In this document: one piece after another, positions 32,813 through 42,037 of the stretch
Numbering within the stretch: position 1 is the first letter of the stretch
Layout of the letters: every line of letters starts with the position of its first letter
Origin: Dyella japonica A8
GTDB lineage: Bacteria > Pseudomonadota > Gammaproteobacteria > Xanthomonadales > Rhodanobacteraceae
Assembly: GCF_000725385.1 (NCBI RefSeq)
Contig: NZ_CP008884.1
Span: forward strand, 4,464,001 to 4,528,000
Direction of reading: 5' to 3'
DNA: 64,000 bases
Notes under the pieces: model-generated
What the model was told of the DNA's origin: nothing
What the model saw: the letters and a program-made list of their open reading frames with translations, nothing else
Database searches by the model: none
Position numbers and translations under genes: made by a program

Positions 32813-34810
32813 TCAGGGCTTGTTGCCCAGGCCGTTGGCCATCCGCGCCACCCAGCGGTACATGATGAATACGATGGCCGCGAAGGCGATGCCGCCGATC
32901 CACTGGGCGTAATCGCCGAAACTCTCGCCGACCAGCGCCAACGGCGCGGCCTTGCCGGAGAAACCGACGATGAAGGCAATGACCACGCCGATCACGCTCT
33001 CGCCGACGATCAGGCCGGAAGCCAGCAGCACGCCGAGCTGCTTGGTGGATTCCGGCTTGGCCGAGCGATCCGCGCGACGGTCGAAGTACCAGCCGACCAC
33101 CGAACCCACCACCACCATCAGCGTGCTGACCGTCGGCAGGTAGATGCCCAGGCCCACCGCGAGCGGCGGCACGCGCATGCGCTTGGTGGTGCGCGCGAGG
33201 ATCTCGTCGACCACGATGATGCCCACGGCGATCCAGATGCCCGTGATGATCAGGCTCCAGTCGATGTTGTTGGTGATCACGCCCTGCGCCAGCGCGGAAA
33301 TCAGGCCCGCCTGAGGCGCGGGCAGCGCATGCGCACCCGCGCCGGCCACGCCCACGAAACCATAGGCCTTGTTGAGCAGGTCCAGCACCGGCGGAATCAC
33401 CGCCGCGCCGGCGACCACGCCGATCACCAGCGCCACCTGCTGGCGCCACGGCGTGGCGTCCACAAGCTGACCGGTCTTCAGATCCTGCAGGTTGTTGTTG
33501 GCGATGGCCGCCACGGTGAACACCACCGAGGTGATGAACAGCGCGAACGCCACCAGCGCCTTGCCTTCCTCCGGCCCCACGTGCGGCTTCACGAACGCCA
33601 CCAGCAGCAGCGCGGCCGCAATGACCACCAGGATGCCCACGCCCGACAGCGGGCTGTTGGACGAACCGATCAGGCCCGCCATGTAGCCGCACACGGTGGA
33701 CACGAAGAAGCCCATCAGCACCACGAAAGCCACGCCACCGATGGCAAGCACGGCCACGTGGTCGCCCAGGCCGCTGATCGAACCGAAATAGCCCAGCAGC
33801 CAGCCGATCGGCAGGAAGCAGGCCAGCGTGATCAGGCCCACGATGCCGATCGGGATATCACGCTCGGTACGCGGCAGCGAGTCGGCCTTGCCGGCCTTGC
33901 GCACGCGCGAGGCCGCCATGGCGGAAGTGAGGCCGCTGACCACCGGCTTCACCAGCTTGGCCAGCGTCCAGATGGCCGAGACACCGATGGCGCCGGCACC
34001 GACGAAGCGCACCTTGTGGCTCCAGGTGGCATTGGCCAGGGCATCCACCGAGGCGGACATGTCGCCCAGCACCGAGTAATGCGGCACGCCCCAGCCCCAG
34101 CCGATGACCGCGCCGATGAGCATGGCGATGCCCACCGACAGGCCGACCAGGTGGCCGATGGCGAACAGGGCGAACGAGAGGTTGAAGTCGAAACCGCTGA
34201 CCGCGCCCTTGTCGTTCACGCGGAAGTTGCGCACGAAGTCCGACGCGAACACCTGCGTGGCGACCACCACGGCGAACACCGCCGAAACGATGGAACCCCA
34301 CAGCACGGCGAGCAGGCCGGCGCGACCCTCTTCCACGCTGTCGGCGTCCGCATCGTCACCACTGCCGACCTTCAGCACCTCGGCACAGGCCAGGCCTTCC
34401 GGGTACGGCAGGTCGGTATCCGTCACCAACGCGCGGCGCAGCGGGATGGAATACATCACGCCCAGGGTGCCGCCCAGCGCGCAGATCGCGAAGGACGTCC
34501 AGAACGGGAAGTTCGCCCACCAGCCGATCATGATCATGCCGGGCAGCACGAAGATGATCGAGGACAAGGTGCCCGCCGCCGACGCGATGGTCTGGACGAT
34601 GTTGTTTTCCTGAATGGTGGAGTTCTTGAACCCGCGCAGCAGGGCCATGGAAATCACCGCCGCCGGAATCGAGGTGGCGAAGGTGAGGCCGGCCTTGAGG
34701 CCGAAGAACACATTGGCAGCGGTGAACACCACCGTGATGATGACGCCGAGGATAAGACCGCGGACGGTCAGCTCTTTGCGCGATTCGGTTTGGGAAAGAT
34801 TGCCGCTCAC
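32813..34810 (-). CDS. OPT-family oligopeptide transporter
   Basis: A 665-residue inner-membrane carrier with about fifteen hydrophobic segments. Typical OPT sequence: ELTVRGLILGVIITVVFTAANVFFGLKAGLTFATSIPAAVIS at the N-terminus, NIVQTIASAAGT, LPYPEGLACAEVLKVG, then NSPLSGVGIL and ANNNLQDLKTG in the C half. Bacterial members take up short peptides or metal chelates; substrate unknown. Stands alone upstream of mprF on the same strand. Confidence 0.93.
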   Translation of the reverse strand: MSGNLSQTESRKELTVRGLILGVIITVVFTAANVFFGLKAGLTFATSIPAAVISMALLRGFKNSTIQENNIVQTIASAAGTLSSIIFVLPGMIMIGWWANFPFWTSFAICALGGTLGVMYSIPLRRALVTDTDLPYPEGLACAEVLKVGSGDDADADSVEEGRAGLLAVLWGSIVSAVFAVVVATQVFASDFVRNFRVNDKGAVSGFDFNLSFALFAIGHLVGLSVGIAMLIGAVIGWGWGVPHYSVLGDMSASVDALANATWSHKVRFVGAGAIGVSAIWTLAKLVKPVVSGLTSAMAASRVRKAGKADSLPRTERDIPIGIVGLITLACFLPIGWLLGYFGSISGLGDHVAVLAIGGVAFVVLMGFFVSTVCGYMAGLIGSSNSPLSGVGILVVIAAALLLVAFVKPHVGPEEGKALVAFALFITSVVFTVAAIANNNLQDLKTGQLVDATPWRQQVALVIGVVAGAAVIPPVLDLLNKAYGFVGVAGAGAHALPAPQAGLISALAQGVITNNIDWSLIITGIWIAVGIIVVDEILARTTKRMRVPPLAVGLGIYLPTVSTLMVVVGSVVGWYFDRRADRSAKPESTKQLGVLLASGLIVGESVIGVVIAFIVGFSGKAAPLALVGESFGDYAQWIGGIAFAAIVFIMYRWVARMANGLGNKP

Positions 34811-35049
34811 GAGAGTTGTCCCGTCATGTGATTGCTCCCCTGTGGCCGCCGGGGCGGCACGGATAGATCGGGCCCGCCGGGCGGCGGGCCAGCGCGTAGG
34901 GTTGCCGGATTCGTGAGGAATGGCAACGGGTTGACGTTTTCCTTCGGCGCTTTCTCGCCTGGGGGTACTTATGTTTGCTCCCTCGTCGCTCAGGGAAGGG
35001 GCTGGGCTGATGGGCAGAGTTTCGGTATTTGGTTACACGTTATGGCGAT

Positions 35050-35732
35050 CTGGCTCGCCTGCCGCGATCCGGGTCACTTTCTCTTGCTTGCCCAAGTCCC
35101 ACAGGGATTAGCTTCGCGTCAGAAAGTAACCAAAGAGAAGGCCCCCCGGGTGACGCGCCTTCTGGGCTGACGCCCTCCGGGTACGCGGGCGGGTTCCGGA
35201 AGATCAAGAGCCAAAACCAAGACCAGAGCCAAAAGCCAAAAGCCGAAGCAAGAACCCGAGCCGTTGGCGGAGCATCCAAAGAGGCGAGTCCCCTGTGGGA
35301 GCGCACCCTGTGCGCGACTGGGGCGTCTCGTAGTCACCGCTCCGTTAGGTTGTCGCGCACAGGGTGCGCTCCCACAGAAAAGCGGGCGACCGTGAGGGTT
35401 CCGACCACGCCAAAGCGCAGCGAGGCGCTGCTTTAAGTCCTCATCGCTCCGGCGCGTTGCGAAGCGCTTGGAAGTACCCGCTGTGTAGAGGCGAAGGTTG
35501 CCAAGCAACAAACCGCCTCAAGCGTTCGAGCTTTTCCCTGCGAAATGCCGCCAGCTCCTAAGGCCATTTTCTTTGGGTTACTTTTCTTTTGGGCCAGCAA
35601 AAGAAAAGTGACTCGAGCGTCGGCAGACGATCGAAACGCCCGCTGCGTAAGCGGCCAGGTCGTGGGAACGCACGAGACCGAAGGGCAAGAGCAAAGTCAC
35701 TGGATCCCAGCCTACGCTGGGATGACGGCTAA
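35050..35732 (+). repeat. Modular intergenic repeat, copy C; fills the 34811-35798 gap
   Basis: Same orientation as copy A. From left: a modified reverse hairpin box (GTCACTTTCTCTTGC...GAAAGTAACC, split by CCCACAGGGATTAGCTTCGC, about 35075-35135), GCCAAAAG heptads (35209-35250), a REPIN (35294-35376), AAGTCCTCATCGC, GTACCCGCTGTGTAGAGGCG, forward hairpin box GTTACTTTTCTTTTG/CAAAAGAAAAGTGAC (about 35576-35613), CGCTGCGTAAGCGG and a CTGGATCCCAG/CTGGGATGACGG palindrome. 34811-35049 shows nothing recognisable. No credible gene in the gap. Confidence 0.85.
35294..35376. repeat. REPIN-like doublet inside modular repeat C, 83 bp
   Basis: Arms 35294-35318 and 35352-35376; the spacer reads TCACCGCTCCGTTAG, the reverse complement of the core in copies B and D, so the REPIN is inverted together with its host module. 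Confidence 0.92.
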
Positions 35733-35798
35733 AGAAGGCAGCGGTGAGGCGAGCTTTTACCCCTCACCCATCCCTCAAGGGGACAGGGAAAAAACCCA

Positions 35799-36338
35799 TC
35801 ACTCATCCGCCCCCGGATCCATCCCCGGAAACAACACCTCGGTATACCCAAACTTGCTGAAGTCAGTGATCCGCGACGGGTACAACCGCCCGATCAGGTG
35901 ATCGCACTCATGCTGCACCACCCGCGCATGAAACCCCTCCGCCGTGCGGTCAATCTGTGCACCCTTTGGGTCCACACCCTGATAGCGGATCAGCGTGTAC
36001 CGGTTCACCGCCCCCCGCAGGCCCGGCACCGACAAGCACCCCTCCCAGCCCTCCTCCATGTCCTGCGACAGCGGCGTGATCACCGGATTGAGCAGGATGG
36101 TGCGCGGCACGGCTGGCGCGTCCGGGTAACGCTCGGATTGATCGAAGCCAAAGATCACCAGCTGAAGGTCCACGCCAATCTGCGGCGCAGCCAGGCCGAC
36201 GCCACCGGCGTCATGCATGGTGTCGAACATATCGGCGATCAGCGTATCGAGCTCGGCGCTGCCGATCATCGCATCGGGTACCGGCGGCGCCACGCGCAGC
36301 AGGCGCGGATCGCCCATCTTCAGGATTTCGCGGATCAT
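35799..36338 (-). CDS. def: Peptide deformylase
   Basis: A 179-residue metalloenzyme that removes formyl groups from new polypeptides. All three family motifs are present: [18 protein letters not shown] (metal Cys) and HECDHLIG (metal His residues and catalytic Glu). The frame is open for 104 codons upstream, but homology sets ATG 36338 ([14 protein letters not shown]). No fmt is beside it, so this is probably an additional or stand-alone def. Divergent from cstA. Confidence 0.96.
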   Translation of the reverse strand: MIREILKMGDPRLLRVAPPVPDAMIGSAELDTLIADMFDTMHDAGGVGLAAPQIGVDLQLVIFGFDQSERYPDAPAVPRTILLNPVITPLSQDMEEGWEGCLSVPGLRGAVNRYTLIRYQGVDPKGAQIDRTAEGFHARVVQHECDHLIGRLYPSRITDFSKFGYTEVLFPGMDPGADE

Positions 36339-36655
36339 GCAAACCTCGTCGGAAGCAGGCGCCGGCCCCGGGGCTGGGGTCGCCCGCAAGCGGGCCCGGC
36401 GGATGACGCGACTTATACCAGCAACGCCGGCACGCCAGCGGTTAAGCGACGTGATGATTCCATCAGCGGCCGCGGGGTGGCCCTCGGCCACCTGGATCCG
36501 ACGGACGCCACGCGCCTGGACCCACGCTGCACTGCGGCACGAACGCCAGGCAACGCACATTCGACCAATGGCTAATGCGCGCGGCCGCATAATGGCGTTG
36601 ACCCCCGGCGCCACGGGGACGACCCTTGCGACTGACCTTCCAGGAGCCAACGCGA
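36339..36655. other. Gap between def and cstA
   Basis: 317 bp with no credible gene. CATAAT at 36588-36593 could be a plus-strand -10 about 63 bp before cstA, but no convincing -35 is seen. GTCGCCCGCAAGCGGGCCC near 36382 is a small palindrome. The plus-strand Shine-Dalgarno sequence CAGGAG for cstA is at about 36641. Confidence 0.5.
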
Positions 36656-38731
36656 ATGTCTACGGTCGTCGTCAAACCAAGTCCCGCGGGAAAGATCCTG
36701 TGGGCCGCCATCGCCATCGTGGGCGCCTGGTGTCTGGGCGTGGTCGCGCTGCGCCGTGGTGAACCTATCAACGCCATCTGGCTGGTCGCCGCCGCCATCT
36801 CGGTGTTCGTGATCGGCTATCGCTTCTACGGCAAGTTCGTCAACGACAAGGTGCTGCGCATGGACCCGAGCCGGGCCACGCCAGCGGTATTGCGCAACGA
36901 CGGCCTGGACTACGTGCCCACCGACAAGTGGGTGGTGTTCGGCCACCACTTTGCCGCCATCGCCGGTGCCGGCCCGCTGGTCGGCCCTGTGCTCGCGGCA
37001 CAGATGGGCTACCTGCCCGGCACCTTGTGGATCCTGTTCGGTGTGGTGTTCGCCGGCGCGGTGCAAGACTTCATGATCCTCGGCCTGTCGGTGCGCCGCG
37101 ACGGCCGCTCGCTCGGCAACATGCTGCGCGATGAGCTGGGCCCGGTGGCCGGCGTGGTCGCCATGGTCGGCGTGCTGGTGCTGATGATGATCGTGCTGGC
37201 CGTGCTGGCGCTGGTGGTGGTCAAGGCGCTCACGCACAGCCCCTGGGGTACGTTCACGGTGGCCGCCACCATCCCGATCGCGCTGCTGATGGGCATCTAC
37301 CTGCGCTGGCTGCGGCCGGGCAAGATCCTCGAGGTGTCGATCATCGGCGTGGCCCTGCTGCTGGCATCGATCTGGTTCGGCTCGTATATCGCCGCCTCGC
37401 CGACTTGGTCCACGGTGTTCGATTTCGATGCGAAGTCGCTGGCATGGCTGCTGATCGCCTATGGCTTCTGCGCCTCGGTGCTGCCGGTGTGGCTGCTGCT
37501 GGCACCGCGCGATTACCTCAGCACCTTCCTGAAGATCGGCACCATCCTGCTGCTCGCGCTGGCGATTTTCCTGGCCGCGCCGACGCTGCAGATGGCGGCG
37601 GTGACCAAGTTCATCGACGGCACCGGTCCGGTGTTCCAGGGCAACCTGTTCCCGTTCCTGTTCATCACCATCGCCTGCGGCGCCGTGTCCGGCTGGCATT
37701 CGATCATCGCCTCGGGCACCACGCCCAAGCTGATCGCCAGTGAGGGCGAGGCACGCATGATCGGCTACGGCGGCATGTTGATGGAGGCCTTCGTCGCCAT
37801 CATGGCGCTGGTCGCCGCGGCGTCGCTGCACCCGGGCGTGTACTTCGCGATGAACTCGCCGGGCGCACTGATCGGCACCACCGCGCAGCAGGCGGCCACG
37901 ACCATCAGCGAATGGGGCTTCGTGGTGACGCCGGATGAACTGCTCAACACCGCCAGGGACATCGGCGAGAAGAGCATCCTCAGCCGTGCCGGCGGTGCGC
38001 CGACGCTGGCGGTCGGCATGGCCCAGCTGCTTCACCGCATCATCCCCGGCGAGGGCATGATGGCGTTCTGGTATCACTACGCCATCCTGTTCGAAGCCTT
38101 GTTCATCCTGACCACAGTGGATGCGGGTACGCGCGTGGGCCGCTTCATGATCCAGGAGATCGCGGGCCTCATCTACAAACCGCTGCAACACACCGAATCC
38201 TGGACGGGTAACCTGCTGGCCACCGCGATCTGCGTGGGCCTGTGGGGTTACTTCCTGTACCAGGGCGCGGTCGATCCGCTGGGCGGCATCAACACCCTGT
38301 GGCCCTTGTTCGGCATCGCCAACCAGATGTTGGCGGCCGTGGCGCTGATGCTGGCGACGGTGGTGACGGTGAAGCTCAAGCGCGAGCGCTACGTGCTGGT
38401 GCCGGGCATCCCGGCGATCTGGCTGTGCGTATGCACGCTTACCGCAGGCTGGGAGAAGCTCAGCGGCCCGATCAGCTTCACCGCCGCCGCGCAGAAGTAC
38501 GCCCAGGCCGCCGCGGACGGCAAGCTGCTGGCACCGGCCAAGACGGTGGAAGAGATGCAGCGCATCGTCACCAACAACTACGTCGATGCGGCGCTGACCG
38601 GCATCTTCATGCTGCTGGTGCTGAGCATGGCGGGCTTTGCCATCGCCGCCATCATGAAAGCCTGGAAGATCAACCACCCCACCGCACACGAAGAACCGTA
38701 CGTGGCGCTGGGCACGGCACCCACCCGTTGA
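36656..38731 (+). CDS. cstA: Carbon starvation protein CstA (pyruvate/peptide transporter family)
   Basis: A 691-residue carrier with about sixteen to eighteen membrane segments. Family sequence: [113 protein letters not shown]. CstA/BtsT proteins take up pyruvate, and peptide uptake has also been reported. The ATG at 36656 with CAGGAG 12 nt upstream was chosen over one 10 codons earlier. ybdD follows after 10 bp, the usual pairing. Confidence 0.95.
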   Translation: MSTVVVKPSPAGKILWAAIAIVGAWCLGVVALRRGEPINAIWLVAAAISVFVIGYRFYGKFVNDKVLRMDPSRATPAVLRNDGLDYVPTDKWVVFGHHFAAIAGAGPLVGPVLAAQMGYLPGTLWILFGVVFAGAVQDFMILGLSVRRDGRSLGNMLRDELGPVAGVVAMVGVLVLMMIVLAVLALVVVKALTHSPWGTFTVAATIPIALLMGIYLRWLRPGKILEVSIIGVALLLASIWFGSYIAASPTWSTVFDFDAKSLAWLLIAYGFCASVLPVWLLLAPRDYLSTFLKIGTILLLALAIFLAAPTLQMAAVTKFIDGTGPVFQGNLFPFLFITIACGAVSGWHSIIASGTTPKLIASEGEARMIGYGGMLMEAFVAIMALVAAASLHPGVYFAMNSPGALIGTTAQQAATTISEWGFVVTPDELLNTARDIGEKSILSRAGGAPTLAVGMAQLLHRIIPGEGMMAFWYHYAILFEALFILTTVDAGTRVGRFMIQEIAGLIYKPLQHTESWTGNLLATAICVGLWGYFLYQGAVDPLGGINTLWPLFGIANQMLAAVALMLATVVTVKLKRERYVLVPGIPAIWLCVCTLTAGWEKLSGPISFTAAAQKYAQAAADGKLLAPAKTVEEMQRIVTNNYVDAALTGIFMLLVLSMAGFAIAAIMKAWKINHPTAHEEPYVALGTAPTR

Positions 38732-38741
38732 GGCCACGACC

Positions 38742-38936
38742 ATGAAAGCCAGGCTGCAGGCGATCAGGAAATGGGCGGTGCAGACCGCCCGCCTCTGCTG
38801 CGGCGTCCCTGATTACGACGTGTACGTGAAGCACCTGCGCGAGCACCACCCGGAGCGCCCGGTGCCCAGCTACAAGGAGTTCTTCAGGGAGCGGCAGATC
38901 GCCCGCTACAAGGGCACCGGCGGGCGCTGCTGCTGA
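38742..38936 (+). CDS. YbdD/YjiX family small protein
   Basis: A 64-residue protein with the family core CGVPDYDVYVKHLREHHPERPVPSYKEFFRERQIARY and a Cys-rich tail (GRCC). Genes of this family nearly always follow cstA or btsT and are needed with the carrier; the mechanism is not settled. 10 bp behind cstA. Confidence 0.93.
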   Translation: MKARLQAIRKWAVQTARLCCGVPDYDVYVKHLREHHPERPVPSYKEFFRERQIARYKGTGGRCC

Positions 38937-38970
38937 GGGTCGCAGGCAAGGTCTCACGGCGTCAGCATCC

Positions 38971-39068
38971 CTCACCGTCATCCCCGCGAAAGCGGGGATC
39001 CAGTGACTTCCGGTTTCCCCCACGACTTAAAGGCACTGGATCCCCGCTTTCGCGGGGATGACGGTGAG
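38971..39068. repeat. Perfect 35-bp inverted repeat of TCCCCGC/GCGGGGA palindromes
   Basis: Positions 38971-39005 and 39034-39068 are exact inverted copies (CTCACCGTCATCCCCGCGAA ... ), each half also a hairpin (TCCCCGC GAAA GCGGGGA). It lies after ybdD. GTCAT-hairpin-ATCCAG is a widespread proteobacterial intergenic element. It takes up part of the 38937-39272 gap; a terminator at 39147 takes up more. Confidence 0.88.
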
Positions 39069-39146
39069 GGGGCCCGGGATGCTGAGGCGAATTCACGCGT
39101 GTGGGCCGTGTCGGCGACTCAAAACAGTCCCGAATGGAAACCGCAG

Positions 39147-39185
39147 AGGGCCACGTCCGGGGCGGACATGGCCCTTGTTGTTTCT
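39147..39185 (+). terminator. Intrinsic-type terminator downstream of cstA-ybdD
   Basis: AGGGCCACGTCC and GGACATGGCCCT pair as a strong stem with one internal mismatch, and TTGTTGTTTCT follows. It is about 210 bp past ybdD and 90 bp before the DUF2127 gene, so it would end the cstA operon. Confidence 0.6.
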
Positions 39186-39272
39186 GAACCAGGCCGCATG
39201 CCTTAGGCTTTAGGTTCCCCAGGCTTCATCTTCCCGCGGCGATCATGGCCGCTCGTCACCCCACGACTCCCG

Positions 39273-39785
39273 ATGACCGAACACCACCACCCGCACCTGC
39301 AGCCCTCTTCGGAAATCGAAGCCCAGCACAGCCTGGGCCTGCGCATCATTGCCATCTACAAGGCGGTGAAGACGGTGTGCCTGATCCTGGTGGCGGCGTT
39401 CGCCTTCCATCTGGATCGCCAGCAGAACTTCGAAAAGCTGGTGCATTGGCTGGAGCACCTGTCGCTGACCGACAGCAACGGCCTGCGCTGGCGGCTGGTG
39501 GAACTGCTGCAGTCGCTGGGGCCGAGCAAGTTCGTCGCCATCGGCCTGGTGGCGCTGGCCTACGCGGCCATCTTCGCCACCGAAGGTACCGGCCTGTGGC
39601 TGCGCAAGCACTGGGCGGAATGGTTCACGGTGATCGCCACGGGTTCGCTGATCCCGCTGGAGCTGTACGAGACCGTGCACAAGTTCGCCTGGCTCAAGCT
39701 CGGCGCGCTGGTGGCCAACATCGCCATCGTGGTGTATCTGGTGCGCCTTGCGATGCAACCGCATCCGCACAAGCCCAAGAGTTGA
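39273..39785 (+). CDS. DUF2127 membrane protein
   Basis: A 170-residue protein with four hydrophobic segments and the DUF2127 pattern: LGLRIIAIYKAVKTVCLIL, LGPSKFVAIGLVALAYAAIFATEGTGLW, KHWAEWFTVIATGSLIPLELYE. Function unknown. His-rich tails at both ends (HHHPH, HPHKPK). Followed at 10 bp by a REPIN. Confidence 0.8.
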   Translation: MTEHHHPHLQPSSEIEAQHSLGLRIIAIYKAVKTVCLILVAAFAFHLDRQQNFEKLVHWLEHLSLTDSNGLRWRLVELLQSLGPSKFVAIGLVALAYAAIFATEGTGLWLRKHWAEWFTVIATGSLIPLELYETVHKFAWLKLGALVANIAIVVYLVRLAMQPHPHKPKS

Positions 39786-39794
39786 TCCATCTTC

Positions 39795-39877
39795 TGTGGG
39801 AGCGCACCCTGTGCGCGACCGCGGAGATTCGTCGTTTCCTCGTCGTAGGCTTGTCGCGCACAGGGTGCGCTCCCACA
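39795..39877. repeat. REPIN-like doublet, 83 bp, diverged spacer
   Basis: Arms 39795-39819 and 39853-39877 are exact inverted 25-mers, but the 33-nt spacer has lost most of the conserved GGAGCGGTGA core. It lies between the convergent DUF2127 and EamA genes. Confidence 0.92.
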
Positions 39878-39894
39878 GGACACATCGCGTCGCT

Positions 39895-40794
39895 CTACAC
39901 CTCGTGGTGCAAGCCTTCCGCCTGCACCGCGCCACTGCGGGGCGCCAGCTCCACAAGGTACATCGCCGCCATCACCAGCGCACCGCCTGCCAACATGCGC
40001 CAGGTCAACTCGTCATGACCGAAGGTGACCGCGAAACCTGCCGCGAATACCGGTTCCAGCGTCATCACGATGGCGGCTCGCGTGGGCGACAGATGGGCCT
40101 GCGCCCAGGTCTGCACCAGCATCGCGCCGGCACCGGCCACCAGCGCCATGTAGACGACGGCGGCCCAGGCACCCAGGTCGGGCGGCAGCGACGGGCCGGT
40201 CGGCAAGGTCGCCAGCAGGCAGATCACCGCGATCACCATCATCTGCACGGTCGAGAGCGCAAACGCGCTGCCGGGACGCGACCACGACCCCAGCCCCACG
40301 ATATGCAGGCCATACAGTGCCGCCGACGCCAGCGTAAGCCACACGCCATAGCCGATGCTGAAGCCGTGCAGCGCCAGCAGGCCAAGGCCGCCCACCGCCA
40401 GCAGCACGGCAATCCATGTCACCGGCGGCAAACGCTGGCGCAACAGCACCGTGCCGAGCAATGGGGTGACCACCACGTACATGCCGGTGACGAAGCCGCT
40501 GATGCTCGCCGAGGTGTGCTCAAGCCCGGACGTCTGCAGCAACTGCGCCACGCCGTAGATGGCGCCCAGAGCGGTGCCCTGCCACCACTCGCGACGGCTC
40601 AGGCGCAATAGCGGGCGATGGAACAGCACGGCCATCGCCAGCGCGGCGATGAGGAAGCGCACCGCGAGGAAATCGGCCACCGCCATGCGCCCCACCAGAT
40701 CCTTGATCAGGAAGAAGGTGGAGCCCCAGACGGCAGTGACAGCGACAAGGCCCAAGGTGGCCAGCGACGATGCGCGCGACGCCGGCTTGCTCAT
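39895..40794 (-). CDS. EamA/DMT-family exporter
   Basis: A 299-residue protein with ten predicted helices in two EamA halves: VTAVWGSTFFLIKDLVG opens the first; TRAAIVMTLEPVFAAGFAVTFG in the second is the typical inverted repeat. Exports an unknown metabolite. The ATG at 40794 overlaps the glycosyltransferase stop by 4 bp (ATGA). Confidence 0.9.
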   Translation of the reverse strand: MSKPASRASSLATLGLVAVTAVWGSTFFLIKDLVGRMAVADFLAVRFLIAALAMAVLFHRPLLRLSRREWWQGTALGAIYGVAQLLQTSGLEHTSASISGFVTGMYVVVTPLLGTVLLRQRLPPVTWIAVLLAVGGLGLLALHGFSIGYGVWLTLASAALYGLHIVGLGSWSRPGSAFALSTVQMMVIAVICLLATLPTGPSLPPDLGAWAAVVYMALVAGAGAMLVQTWAQAHLSPTRAAIVMTLEPVFAAGFAVTFGHDELTWRMLAGGALVMAAMYLVELAPRSGAVQAEGLHHEV

Positions 40795-41702
40795 GCAGCG
40801 TCCTTCGGGCGCTTGCGCGCCATCAGCCGCCAGAGCTGGCCGGGGATCTGCAGCAGGAAATGCGACCAGATGCCCAGCCACACCGCCACGGCAATCCAGG
40901 GCTTGCGCGCATCGGGATCGAACTTGCGGAACCAACGCCACATGCCGCGATGCTTGTGCCGGCTGACGAACACCGGGCGATGCCGGCTCGAGGAACCCTT
41001 GCCGTGCAGCACGTGCACGTCGCCCGCCAGCATGACCCGATAACCCGCGTCGCGCACGCGGCGGCACAGGTCCAGGTCTTCGCAATGCAGGAAGTACTCT
41101 TCGTCGAAACCAGCAAGGTAATCGAACACGCGACGCGGCATCAGCATCAGGGCGCCGGATACGGCCTCCGCCTCGACCAGTTGGTCCGGCATGGGCCCTT
41201 CGATGTTGATGCCTTCGCCAGGGCGCTTGAACAGCGTATTCAACGCGCGGCGCATCAGCGGATCGCGGCGATACGACGCCGGATCGGGCGTGCCGTCCTC
41301 GTCGCACACCACCGCGCCGATCACGCCGGCACGCGGGTTGGCTGCGAGCAGGCCCAACAGGCGCTGCAGCGTGGCGTTATCGATCAGGCAATCGGGATTG
41401 AGGATCAGCAGCGACTTGCCACGCGACTTCGCCGCGCCGCGATTCATCGCCGGCCCGAACCCGAGGTTGGCGTGGTTGTAGATCACATGCAGGCGTGCGT
41501 CGCTTTCGTGCGCGCGTGCGATGGCCTGCGGAATACCGTCGGACGAGGCGTTATCGACCAGGATCATTTCCAGCGGCACATCGCACGCCAGCACCCGGCG
41601 CACGCAGTCGCGCAGGCTCGGGCCACTGTCGGCCGCCACCACGATCACGCTGAGCGGCAACACGGAGGACAAGGAAGAAGTTGCGTCGGTATTCACAGCC
41701 AC
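40791..41702 (-). CDS. Family 2 glycosyltransferase (rhamnosyltransferase-like)
   Basis: A 303-residue GT-A enzyme: LSVIVVAADSGPSLRDCV, LEMILVDNASSDGIPQ, NLGFGPAMNRGA, LLILNPDCLIDN (metal-binding region), AVSGALMLMPRRVFDYLAGFDEEYFLHCEDLDLCRR. WbbL-like enzymes add rhamnose in cell-envelope glycans; the sugar here is unknown. A hydrophobic, membrane-associating stretch closes the protein. Coupled to the EamA gene downstream. Confidence 0.9.
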   Translation of the reverse strand: MAVNTDATSSLSSVLPLSVIVVAADSGPSLRDCVRRVLACDVPLEMILVDNASSDGIPQAIARAHESDARLHVIYNHANLGFGPAMNRGAAKSRGKSLLILNPDCLIDNATLQRLLGLLAANPRAGVIGAVVCDEDGTPDPASYRRDPLMRRALNTLFKRPGEGINIEGPMPDQLVEAEAVSGALMLMPRRVFDYLAGFDEEYFLHCEDLDLCRRVRDAGYRVMLAGDVHVLHGKGSSSRHRPVFVSRHKHRGMWRWFRKFDPDARKPWIAVAVWLGIWSHFLLQIPGQLWRLMARKRPKDAA

Positions 41703-41744
41703 AAGTATGCGTTGTCCAGAACGTCCCGAGGATGGTGATGTTAC

Positions 41745-42037
41745 CTAGGGAAGCTCTGATCTATTCCCCGTACCCGTCACCGCACGGTAGGCACGCAACG
41801 CGCCGTCCCGGCGGTGAAGGCAGACTGGCCGTCTGTCGAAACGGCGGGACGGCGCGTTGCGCGCCTACCGTGCGGCCCCAACCCTTTGAATTTAAATGCT
41901 GGGGTGACGTCCAGAAGGCCCGCAGGGTGTGCCGCGCGGCTTGAACAGACGGCCAGTCTGCCCTGCGCCACGCGGCACACCCTGTGGGCCTTCTGGACGT
42001 CATGCCGGGTACGGGGAATAGATCAGAGCTTCCCTAG
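41745..42037. mobile_element. 293-bp nested-palindrome element (MITE-like) with 32-bp perfect terminal inverted repeats
   Basis: Terminal repeats 41745-41776 and 42006-42037 are exact inverted copies starting CTAGGGAAGCTCTGATC. Inside lie two hairpins: 41781-41810 with 41845-41874 (30 bp, one mismatch) and 41905-41936 with 41971-42002 (32 bp, one mismatch). Hairpin 1's loop contains CAGACTGGCCGTCTG and hairpin 2's loop its reverse complement CAGACGGCCAGTCTG, so the two loops could pair. No transposase gene. The CTAG at the outer tips could be a target duplication of the IS5 kind, but that is inference. It fills the 41703-42033 gap. Confidence 0.75.

Noticed and set aside
32735-34831. Long plus-strand frame opposite the OPT transporter
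   Set aside because: Low-complexity His/Asp/Arg-rich translation typical of antisense to a membrane protein.
35545-35901. Short proteins encoded in the modular repeats (e.g. FFGLLFFWASKRKVTRA)
   Set aside because: The same sequence recurs at about 5.7, 17.8, 35.6 and 51.7 kb in repeat copies, with different frames and ends; it is translation of a hairpin box.
36339-36650. 104-codon N-terminal extension of def
   Set aside because: Peptide deformylases begin at the equivalent of MIREIL; the extension has no homology and overlaps the cstA leader.
36572-38743. Long minus-strand frame opposite cstA
   Set aside because: Same antisense character; cstA on the other strand matches its family from end to end.
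41745-42037. Integron attC site
   Set aside because: No integrase or gene cassettes nearby, and the ends are long perfect inverted repeats rather than R and L boxes.
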